DNA of 13,473 bases from Candidatus Zixiibacteriota bacterium (lineage in GTDB: Bacteria > Zixibacteria > MSB-5A5 > JAABVY01), in NCBI GenBank assembly GCA_014730285.1, contig WJIM01000139.1:1-13473 (forward strand), written 5' to 3'. The position numbers and the translations under genes are program-made. Within the stretch, counting starts at the first letter, position 1. Each line of letters starts with the position of its first letter. This document shows positions 1 to 5,570 of this stretch, in pieces. The notes beneath the pieces are model-generated. The model saw only the letters and a list, made by a program, of their open reading frames with translations. It was not told the DNA's origin and searched no databases.

Positions 1-588
1 AATTATAATTAAAAGCGGATCGCGCGTTATGCGATTAAAGGCCTGATCCAGAGACTCCCTCAGGATCATGACATCATTGGTTACATGCGAGATCAACTGA
101 CCGGTGCGGGTGCCGTGAAAATAAGAGAGCGACAATTTCTGATACTGTCTGAAAAGATCGACACGCAGATTGCGTATGAATTTCTGCTCGACATAGGCCA
201 TGAAATAGCCCTGGGTGTAGAAAAAGAGGCTCTTGCCCAGTGCTATAAATACGATTGCGATACAAAGATTCTGGAGCGTGCCGATTTTGGTGTCGGCTAT
301 TACGAGATCGTTGACGAATTCCTTGATAGACTCACGCAGTTTGGCAAAACCGCTGACAATCTTCTGCCCTTCGGATATATCTGCATTCTTTTCATCAGGG
401 CTGACCTGCTCGATCTGTTCTGTGATACCATAACCTGATCCGGAACCGAACAGCGTACCCATCAACGGGCCGATCAGCCAAATTAATGCGCCCGACAAAA
501 GCGCGAAGATTATCATGCTGACCGCTGAGACCAGCATATGCTTCCAGTACGGCAGCAAATAATTTAATATTTTGCGATAAAGCGGCAA
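1..588 (-). CDS. ABC exporter, transmembrane half (partial)
   Basis: This is the N-terminal 196 residues of an MsbA-like ABC exporter, continuing past the left edge of the window. Such proteins are inner-membrane homodimers that use ATP to flip lipids or export drugs. A short basic N-terminus and the segment NYLLPYWK lead into a first hydrophobic helix (about 17-45). A soluble stretch rich in charged residues (about 55-100) and a second helix (about 105-130) follow. The segment FHGTRTGQLISHVTND (157-172) is the classic intracellular coupling loop of the ABC type-1 exporter fold. The ATPase domain is outside the window, so the substrate cannot be judged. No ATG lies in frame before the upstream stop. 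I chose the TTG at 588 because GAGG (595-598) sits 6 nt upstream and the protein then starts MPLYRK, as MsbA-like proteins do. The gene lies 89 nt after the lipoprotein gene, with a terminator in between. Confidence 0.85.
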   Translation of the reverse strand, partial: MPLYRKILNYLLPYWKHMLVSAVSMIIFALLSGALIWLIGPLMGTLFGSGSGYGITEQIEQVSPDEKNADISEGQKIVSGFAKLRESIKEFVNDLVIADTKIGTLQNLCIAIVFIALGKSLFFYTQGYFMAYVEQKFIRNLRVDLFRQYQKLSLSYFHGTRTGQLISHVTNDVMILRESLDQAFNRITRDPLLIII

Positions 589-606
589 ACAGCACCTCGA
601 TAAACT

Positions 607-627
607 AAAAAACCAGGATATACCTGG
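607..627 (-). terminator. Rho-independent terminator
   Basis: On the minus strand CCAGG-TATAT-CCTGG (627-613) is followed directly by six T residues (612-607). The 5-bp GC-rich stem plus T-tract is a short but well-formed intrinsic terminator for the M50-lipoprotein transcript. It ends only about 20 nt before the ABC exporter start codon, so it could also act on transcripts entering that gene. Confidence 0.6.
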
Positions 628-640
628 CGAATTTTACGGA

Positions 641-669
641 ATTTAAACATTTCCGGATCGGTTTGTCAA
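641..669 (-). promoter_or_regulatory. Putative sigma70 promoter of the ABC exporter
   Basis: The minus strand has a perfect -35 TTGACA (669-664), a 17-bp spacer and TTAAAT (646-641, 4 of 6 matches to TATAAT). The predicted transcription start is near 634, just ahead of the terminator hairpin at 627-607 and about 45 nt before the TTG start. It lies just after the lipoprotein stop codon. Confidence 0.45.
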
Positions 670-677
670 TAGCAAGC

Positions 678-1517
678 TTATTTCAGGATCAGGCCCTCGA
701 TTCTCTCAGCGCTGGCGGGTATTTCCAGCTCGAACTTCTCCGGGGGGATATCAATATTGTAGCGCTGTTCGATAAATTCGAAGCGGATTTCACTTTCGAA
801 ATTCTCTATCTCCGGATTATTCCGGCTTTGCAGATAATTGCTGTAATCAATTTCAGTGCGATGGAGCTTGAAATACGGAAAGTCATCGGGGTCATAATAC
901 CGCATCTCAAAATTGACTACAAGCATATCCTTAGCCCAGCCGTAAACAGCATTATCGAAATCATCAAAATCGGCCGCAAATATATAATCCCAGACCGAGC
1001 TTCTCCCGCGAATGCCGCGCGTATCATCGACAAAATCCATATCGTAGGCTCTGGGGATCAGGCTGTCGCTTTTTTCCGGAATAAAATCCCCGGCTAAAAT
1101 ATCAATGGCCAGCTCGAAAACATCGCGCCAGCGGTTCAAATCCGGCTCGGTCAGGTCATACCATAGGCCCCGGTAGTAGGCCTTATCCGATGGCAGATAA
1201 AACCTCAGGGAATCACCGTAGACAATACCCTTAAACGAGCCTTTACCGAGAAATCCGGGAGAGTAAAACGAAACCGAATCGTTTGTGAAGTAAACCTCCA
1301 GACGAAATTTCTTCTTCAAATCGGGAGTCTTTAACTTAACCTGCATCAGATAGGCCGAATTATTCTGCTCTTCCTGCTTTCTCTGGAGCATCTGCATAAT
1401 TTCATCCTCCAGCATTTCCTGTTCAGATGGGGTCAGCTTAGGCTGCGCCGCACATGAGATAAGAATAGCTGAGATGATAAAAAGAAGAGAAAGCGCTATG
1501 TATTTGATTCTGCTCAA
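678..1517 (-). CDS. Lipoprotein of unknown function
   Basis: A 279-residue protein with a lipoprotein signal peptide: basic n-region (SRIK), hydrophobic core and lipobox L19-I20-S21-C22, so the mature form should be anchored by Cys22. After the anchor comes a Gln/Glu-rich helical stretch (about 30-52). The rest has alternating beta-like segments with many aromatic and acidic residues (for example FTNDSVSFYSPGFLGKG, about 77-93). The repeated strands and lack of catalytic motifs resemble LolA/LolB-like or DUF4292-type lipid-binding lipoproteins, but that is only an impression. It starts with TTG overlapping the stop of the M50 gene (TTGA), so translation is probably coupled. No good Shine-Dalgarno sequence is seen. 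The gene ends in TAA before a terminator. I do not recognise the family with confidence. Confidence 0.8.
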   Translation of the reverse strand: MSRIKYIALSLLFIISAILISCAAQPKLTPSEQEMLEDEIMQMLQRKQEEQNNSAYLMQVKLKTPDLKKKFRLEVYFTNDSVSFYSPGFLGKGSFKGIVYGDSLRFYLPSDKAYYRGLWYDLTEPDLNRWRDVFELAIDILAGDFIPEKSDSLIPRAYDMDFVDDTRGIRGRSSVWDYIFAADFDDFDNAVYGWAKDMLVVNFEMRYYDPDDFPYFKLHRTEIDYSNYLQSRNNPEIENFESEIRFEFIEQRYNIDIPPEKFELEIPASAERIEGLILK

Positions 1518-2173
1518 AAGAGGTTTTGCCCTGTAAAAATAAAAATTACAGTATTCACAAAGGGGCCTATTATAGCCCAGATTATTGATGTCCCGGTTAA
1601 AAAGCCAAAACCGATTAGAAAGATAAGTGCAATCGGCCCGTAGCGCTCAAGGTTATACACTATATGTTCTTTGCCCCTTGGAAGAAGGCCGTACATAATC
1701 TTAGAGCCGTCCAGGGGTGGAACAGGCAGGAGATTGAAGAAGGCCAGGGCACAATTCACGAAGAGACCAAACCATATAAATTTACCCAATATTGTCTCAA
1801 GATCGGTTTCAGGCGAGGCCAAAACATACACCGGAATATTACCGAATCTTATAAGCATACCGAATACGAAAGCCTGAACTATATTGGAGGCGGGTCCGGC
1901 GGCTGCGGTTATCAGCATACCCTTCTTAGCATCCGCTATATTATGGACATTTACAGGAACCGGCTTGGCCCAGCCAAAGGTGAAATTCGACAATACGAAT
2001 ACGAGTGCGCCAAATGGATCGATATGTTTGATCGGATTAAAAGTCAAGCGTCCGGCACGAAAGGCTGTTTTGTCACCCAGCTTATATGCGGCGTAACCGT
2101 GCGCGAACTCATGTACAGTCAATGCCAGCAGAAAAATCGGTATCGATAATAATGCTCTTTCCCAGTCAATCAT
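1514..2173 (-). CDS. M50 site-2 protease family membrane metalloprotease
   Basis: A 219-residue intramembrane zinc protease of the short (FtsH-independent, no PDZ) M50/Rip group. The zinc motif H21-E-F-A-H25 lies in the first helix with catalytic Glu22. The segment NPIKHIDPFG (46-55) and the AAGPASN helix (91-97) are typical of this family. The second conserved motif NLLPVPPLDG (147-156) supplies the third ligand, Asp155. Four to six hydrophobic segments span the protein, and the length is normal for the group. The ATG at 2173 is preceded by AAGGTG about 8 nt upstream. The gene leads a two-gene unit whose second member, the lipoprotein, overlaps its stop codon. The substrate is unknown; members of this group cleave membrane-bound proteins or are uncharacterised. 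All zinc and catalytic residues are present, so it should be active. Confidence 0.93.
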   Translation of the reverse strand: MIDWERALLSIPIFLLALTVHEFAHGYAAYKLGDKTAFRAGRLTFNPIKHIDPFGALVFVLSNFTFGWAKPVPVNVHNIADAKKGMLITAAAGPASNIVQAFVFGMLIRFGNIPVYVLASPETDLETILGKFIWFGLFVNCALAFFNLLPVPPLDGSKIMYGLLPRGKEHIVYNLERYGPIALIFLIGFGFLTGTSIIWAIIGPFVNTVIFIFTGQNLF

Positions 2174-2193
2174 GATTTATACACCTTGTCGTC

Positions 2194-2279
2194 GGGAGTC
2201 CCCTCCCAACGGAAAAAACGAACCTTTCTTTGTTCCGTCAGGTCCTGATTTCGTCTTAGATGGGATTGTGACCTGACGG
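2194..2279. repeat. Cluster of inverted repeats upstream of the M50 gene
   Basis: Three inverted repeats lie in a row. GGGAG/CTCCC (2194-2198 and 2203-2207) has a 4-nt loop. ACGGAA/TTCCGT (2209-2214 and 2233-2238) follows. CCGTCAGGTC/GACCTGACGG (2235-2244 and 2270-2279) is a perfect 10-bp pair with a 25-nt loop. The second and third share bases 2235-2238, so they could form alternative folds. On the minus strand this would be the M50 leader. No T-tract follows, so a terminator is unlikely. It may be a dispersed intergenic repeat or a structured leader. Confidence 0.55.
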
Positions 2280-2317
2280 CATTCTTGAAACATTACCTAT
2301 CCTTATTTTACAAGCGC

Positions 2318-2358
2318 TGTCAGTTCTCATTCCGCCTTCGGCGGAAAAGGAACTGACA
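2318..2358. repeat. Nested inverted repeat (cruciform-like)
   Basis: TGTCAGTTC (2318-2326) pairs with GAACTGACA (2350-2358), enclosing a second perfect hairpin TTCCGCC-TTC-GGCGGAA (2330-2346). There is no T-tract on either strand, so it is not a standard terminator. The outer arm shares GTCAG with the repeat at 2235-2244, which suggests related repeat units. Confidence 0.65.
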
Positions 2359-2379
2359 AAACATAGCTTATCTATTCGT

Positions 2380-2473
2380 TGTCATCCTGAAGAGCGCAAG
2401 CGACGAAAAATCTCCTATCATAAAGATTCTTCGTCCGTCAGAAGCCAAATCTACGACTTCGCTCAGAATGACA
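2380..2473. repeat. 94-bp intergenic repeat-like element with inverted ends
   Basis: The ends are inverted copies: TGTCATCCTGA (2380-2390) and TCAGAATGACA (2463-2473), matching at 10 of 11 positions. The interior carries degenerate copies of GACGAA(A/G)AATCT in both orientations (near 2402-2413 and 2424-2435). The end sequence GTCATTCTGAGCGAAG closely resembles a dispersed non-coding repeat I recall from many environmental bacterial genomes. No coding potential is seen. Together with the inverted repeats at 2194-2358 it fills most of the gene-free stretch 2174-2546; the rest (2474-2546) shows only AT-rich sequence, including the palindrome ATAAAATTTTAT at 2539-2550 at the end of the glycosylase gene. 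Confidence 0.6.
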
Positions 2474-2546
2474 CATTGTAATTCATATACACATAATAAC
2501 TACCATGATAATAAACAAACAAAGGCCCCAATCGCTCAATAAAATT

Positions 2547-3119
2547 TTATCTTTTCGACACAAACTTGTTCCCTTTTATATAGAACCGCCATTTCTTATC
2601 CCGGCCGTCGCTAATCCCGACTCTCTCCGCACTGACGATATTCCCCGGCTTAAAGCCGTCATCCTCAAGATATATTATATCCCCGGTCATGTCGATTCCG
2701 GAATGCCCGGTTGTAAGGCCAAAGGCGGTACATAGTTTGCCCGGGCCGCTGGTAAGATTCTCTACTTTGTCCGTATTACGGTTTTTGTGCATAACCGAGA
2801 GCCCGTCCAACGGCTCCATAGCCCGTATCAGGCAGGCTGCCGGAAAGCCCTCATTTTCGGTCACGAAATTGAGCATGTTATACATGCCGTAGATAAAATA
2901 AATATATGTGTATCCTCCCGGCCCAAACATGACCTTATTGCGTTCGGTCGGCCCAAAACGGGCATGGCAGGCCGGATCATCCTGGCCGATATATGCCTCG
3001 GCCTCGACAATCCTACCTTTCATCCGGGTTTTATTCCTGAAGACAAAAATATTGCCAAGAATCTCCCTGGCAACTGTAAGAGTAGGTCTTTCGTAAAAAT
3101 CCCTGGAGAGTTTCGGCAA
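2547..3119 (-). CDS. aag: 3-methyladenine DNA glycosylase (AAG/MPG family)
   Basis: A monofunctional base-excision-repair enzyme of the human AAG fold, removing alkylated purines and hypoxanthine from DNA in the cytoplasm. Numbering from the chosen start, it has catalytic Glu41 in VEAEAYIG and intercalating Tyr43. His52 (DPACHAR), Tyr74 and Asn84 (YGMYNMLN) line the base pocket; all match the positions of human Glu125, Tyr127, His136, Tyr159 and Asn169. The segments GPGGYTYIYFIYGMY and CLIRAMEPLDG are family signatures. The length of 190 residues is normal. I chose the TTG at 3119 because GAGG (3127-3130) is 7 nt upstream. A TTG at 3125, adding two residues, has that GAGG only 1 nt away. It is the last gene of the MBL-PHP-glycosylase operon and follows the PHP stop by 2 nt. 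No clear terminator follows it. Confidence 0.95.
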   Translation of the reverse strand: MPKLSRDFYERPTLTVAREILGNIFVFRNKTRMKGRIVEAEAYIGQDDPACHARFGPTERNKVMFGPGGYTYIYFIYGMYNMLNFVTENEGFPAACLIRAMEPLDGLSVMHKNRNTDKVENLTSGPGKLCTAFGLTTGHSGIDMTGDIIYLEDDGFKPGNIVSAERVGISDGRDKKWRFYIKGNKFVSKR

Positions 3120-3121
3120 TA

Positions 3122-3949
3122 TCAATCCTCGTATATCTGCGGATAGGATTCATGAACAATCAGATGTGCCATCTCGAAATCGACGGCAAGCTGGTCGGGA
3201 GCATGAGCATCGCTGCCCAGTCCGCCAATTAGAACATTGGCCTGACGCGCCTTGTGAAGAAGTGGTTTAGAGGGATACCAGTCGCCTATGCCATGCCTGA
3301 TGCCGGAGGTATTGACCTCAATCGGAAGCCCGTACTTTACCAAAGCCTCCAGCGTCTCATCCAGAAATTCATAATCGATCCTTGCGGCCTCTTCCCCGAA
3401 GAGCTTTGTGCCCAGACGGCGGTATATATCCAGATGGGCCAGGCTGTCGAATAGCGGAACCTGGCAGGCTTTCTGAACTATCTTGTAATACTTCTCAATC
3501 AGTTCAACCGGCGAATATTTTTTCAGAAGGCGCTTAACATCCTTTTCCACAGTTAGGAGGCCATCATCAATAAAATGTACAGCGCCCAGCACGAAATCGA
3601 AATTCATGTCCGCAACCATCTGCAGAAACGAATCCTCGACCTCGGGATGATACTCAACCTCTACCCCGCAGCGCACCATTATCGGGACCGGATCATTCCC
3701 GTTAATCAGCTCCTTCACGGCATCCTGGTAAATTTTCAGATTTTCCGCGGTAACCGGCTTCTTTTCACCGTTTATGATGATTTTATTCCAGTCCTCGCTG
3801 GCTGGGTTCGAATCGACATGGGTGGTAAAAACGATTTCGGCCAGGCCGATTTCCATCGCCTTTTCACAATATTCCCGAAGACTGCCTTTGGCATCAATAG
3901 AAAAATCCGGATGCACATGGTAGTCGCCCACAGGATGATTGAATTCCAT
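3122..3949 (-). CDS. PHP-domain phosphatase (HisJ-type histidinol-phosphatase family)
   Basis: A 275-residue PHP metallophosphoesterase. Members of the HisJ-like branch hydrolyse L-histidinol phosphate or other small phosphate esters using a trinuclear metal site. The metal-ligand motifs appear in order: DYHVHPDFS with His11 and His13, TTH (His44), GVEVEY with Glu97, GAVHFID with His125, AHLD with His172 and GSDAH with Asp247 and His249. The full set suggests an active enzyme. The start is an ATG with GAGGG about 9 nt upstream. It sits 4 nt after the MBL gene and its stop lies 2 nt before the chosen glycosylase start, so the three are probably one transcript. No other histidine-biosynthesis gene is in the window, so a role in histidine synthesis is only one possibility; a general phosphatase role fits equally well. 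Confidence 0.9.
   Translation of the reverse strand: MEFNHPVGDYHVHPDFSIDAKGSLREYCEKAMEIGLAEIVFTTHVDSNPASEDWNKIIINGEKKPVTAENLKIYQDAVKELINGNDPVPIMVRCGVEVEYHPEVEDSFLQMVADMNFDFVLGAVHFIDDGLLTVEKDVKRLLKKYSPVELIEKYYKIVQKACQVPLFDSLAHLDIYRRLGTKLFGEEAARIDYEFLDETLEALVKYGLPIEVNTSGIRHGIGDWYPSKPLLHKARQANVLIGGLGSDAHAPDQLAVDFEMAHLIVHESYPQIYED
3127..3130 (-). promoter_or_regulatory. Shine-Dalgarno GAGG deciding the glycosylase start
   Basis: GAGG on the minus strand lies inside the last codons of the PHP gene, 7 nt before the TTG at 3119 but only 1 nt before the alternative TTG at 3125. The spacing favours 3119. Confidence 0.6.
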
Positions 3950-3953
3950 TTTA

Positions 3954-4601
3954 TTATCCCTCTATCAAAAATGGGTTGAATGTTTTTTCCTGAAGCACCG
4001 TGGTTTTGGGGCCGTGCCCGGGATAGATCGCGTATTCATCCCCCAAAGGCAGTATCTTTGTCTTGATGGCGGTAATGATCGTGTCGTAATCTCCGCCGGG
4101 CAGATCGACACGGCCTATCGATCCGGCAAAAATCAGGTCGCCGCTGATTACGAATCCCTCGCCCACCAGGCTGATTCCTCCCAGTGTATGTCCCGGGGTT
4201 TCGATCACGGTAAGCTTTTGATTCCCCACAGCGATAGTATCGCCCTCAGAAAGGTTTACATCGGGAGGGGGAAGCTCTAACATTAGACCCAGATTCTGCG
4301 AGAGATTGCTGGAGGCGTCAGAAATCATCGGGGCATCACCTTTGCCAATCGCCAATTTTAAGCCCAGCCGCTTATGGATATATTCAACCGCTCCAATATG
4401 ATCGCCATGCCCATGGGTCAGGATGATCTGGCTGATCTTGAGCCCCAGCTCTTCCACACGATGGATTATATGCGAACCCTCATCGCCGGGATCTATAATA
4501 ACCCCCTCTTTGGACTCGGCGTCATACACAAGATAGCAATTTACCTCCATCATACCGACGGGCAATTGCTCCACAATTATGTTGCCAAACTTATCTGTCA
4601 T
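3954..4601 (-). CDS. MBL-fold metallo-hydrolase (glyoxalase II-like)
   Basis: A 215-residue metallo-beta-lactamase-fold hydrolase of the YqgX/GloB-like group, which cleaves thioesters such as S-lactoylglutathione or related substrates. The binuclear metal site is complete: H63-G-H65-G-D67-H68, His138 (TPGHT), Asp155 (SGDLIF) and His196 (YPGHGP). The segment AGSIGRVDLPGGD (159-171) is the hallmark of this subgroup. The length suits the short bacterial forms that lack the C-terminal glyoxalase II substrate domain. It is first in a three-gene operon with the PHP phosphatase and the DNA glycosylase. The ATG at 4601 has no Shine-Dalgarno sequence, and a perfect consensus promoter ends 8 nt before it, so the mRNA may be leaderless. 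Start sites further in (GTG for Val10, or Met17) have weaker support. Confidence 0.92.
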   Translation of the reverse strand: MTDKFGNIIVEQLPVGMMEVNCYLVYDAESKEGVIIDPGDEGSHIIHRVEELGLKISQIILTHGHGDHIGAVEYIHKRLGLKLAIGKGDAPMISDASSNLSQNLGLMLELPPPDVNLSEGDTIAVGNQKLTVIETPGHTLGGISLVGEGFVISGDLIFAGSIGRVDLPGGDYDTIITAIKTKILPLGDEYAIYPGHGPKTTVLQEKTFNPFLIEG

Positions 4602-4609
4602 AGCCCACT

Positions 4610-4638
4610 ATTATAGATGCTAATAGATGCGATGTCAA
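4610..4638 (-). promoter_or_regulatory. Perfect consensus sigma70 promoter of the MBL-PHP-glycosylase operon
   Basis: The minus strand reads TTGACA (4638-4633), a 17-bp spacer, then TATAAT (4615-4610): a full consensus match. Only 8 nt separate the -10 box from the ATG at 4601, so transcription should start within about 0-3 nt of the start codon. The spacer and -10 carry two tandem 10-mers, GCATCTATTA (4630-4621) and GCATCTATAA (4620-4611). Confidence 0.85.
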
Positions 4639-4652
4639 ACAGTTTCGATTAT

Positions 4653-4669
4653 ATAAGGCCAGGCCTTAT
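4653..4669. repeat. 17-bp palindrome at the hydrolase stop codon
   Basis: ATAAGGCC-A-GGCCTTAT is perfect with 8-bp arms around one central base. It contains the TAA stop of the alpha/beta hydrolase (4668-4666) and ends 15 bp before the -35 box of the MBL operon promoter. The one-base centre fits a dimeric regulator site better than an RNA hairpin. A terminator is unlikely, since no T-tract follows. Confidence 0.55.
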
Positions 4670-5472
4670 TTGGATTTCGGCAGGTTACCCTTCAGAAAAT
4701 CCAGCAAAACCGTATTGAAATCCTCGGGGCTTTCCTCGTGCGGCAGATGGCCGGCCTCGGGAATCATGACATACTGAGAATTCGGGATTTTGTTGACGAA
4801 ATTCTCGGCCATGATTTTCGGAAGCACCGGGTCCTTCTCGCCCCAGATTACAAGGGTCGGAACCTCGATTTTTTCGATACCATCCACGGCAAAATCCGCA
4901 TTGGCCTGCAGAATCTTGTGGGTGCATTCGGGAACGCTGTCGCTTACGGCCAGCTCGGCGATTTTATCTCGCTCCTCGGCCGAAACAACCGAGGGATTGT
5001 TAAATTGACTGAGATACAGCCTGAGAACCATATCCTTGTCATTAACATTGCCCCTGACCGGCAGACCGCGTGCAGCTCCCGCTCGACCTGCTTCCATACC
5101 AAGCGCATCAATTAACACCAGCTTCTCCACCATCTCCGGATACATAGTGGCGAACTTCAATGCTATCGCGCCGCTTCCGGAAACCCCTCCGATTGTCAGC
5201 TTCTTAACCTTTATCTGGTCAAGAAAGAGCTTAATATGCTCGGCGAACGACTTCAGCGTAAAATCGAAATCATCCGGCTTGGTCGATTCACCGCATCCCA
5301 GCAAATCGGGCATAATAACCTTGTATTTAACCGACAGCGGCTCATAGATATTCCTGAAGGAATAGGCGGTGTTCAAGAGACTGTGCAGAAGAAGCAGGGC
5401 CTTCCCTTTGCCCTTCTGGTAATAGCTGATTTTGTAGCGGCCTATCTTGGCCTCTTTTTTTAATTTCTCCAT
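4666..5472 (-). CDS. Alpha/beta hydrolase
   Basis: A 268-residue cytoplasmic hydrolase of the alpha/beta-fold superfamily (MhpC/epoxide-hydrolase-like). The putative catalytic triad is Ser98 in the nucleophile elbow GVSGSG (96-101), Asp214 in WGEKDPVLP and His242 in EAGHLPHEE. The strand-4 motif PDLLGCGES (55-63) and the C-terminal PxLVIWGEKD segment are typical. Two small departures are visible. The elbow has Ser where the second Gly of GxSxG is usual, and the oxyanion segment is HSLLNTA (30-36) instead of HGxxxx. A short cap region (about 125-195) covers the active site. The ATG at 5472 lacks a good Shine-Dalgarno sequence, and I could not identify a clear promoter in the AT-rich stretch before it. 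The substrate cannot be told from sequence. It is divergent from dnaG. Confidence 0.9.
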   Translation of the reverse strand: MEKLKKEAKIGRYKISYYQKGKGKALLLLHSLLNTAYSFRNIYEPLSVKYKVIMPDLLGCGESTKPDDFDFTLKSFAEHIKLFLDQIKVKKLTIGGVSGSGAIALKFATMYPEMVEKLVLIDALGMEAGRAGAARGLPVRGNVNDKDMVLRLYLSQFNNPSVVSAEERDKIAELAVSDSVPECTHKILQANADFAVDGIEKIEVPTLVIWGEKDPVLPKIMAENFVNKIPNSQYVMIPEAGHLPHEESPEDFNTVLLDFLKGNLPKSK

Positions 5473-5536
5473 ACTGCTGAAGCAATTTAAATAATATCTT
5501 TATAATATCAATGAAAAAGTCATTTTTTTTCTGAAA

Positions 5537-5565
5537 TTGACAGCAAATTCGTATTGAGGTATATT
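5537..5565 (+). promoter_or_regulatory. Sigma70 promoter of dnaG, abutting the start codon
   Basis: TTGACA (5537-5542), a 17-bp spacer, then TATATT (5560-5565). Only 5 nt (5566-5570) separate the -10 box from the ATG at 5571, so the predicted start of transcription is the A of ATG or within a base or two. The GAGG at 5556-5559 lies in the spacer and would not be transcribed from this promoter. Confidence 0.75.
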
Positions 5566-5570
5566 CGAGT

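Noticed and set aside
2318..2358. Nested hairpin considered as a terminator for the glycosylase operon
   Set aside because: No T-tract on the minus strand after the stem, and it lies about 190 bp past the stop codon.
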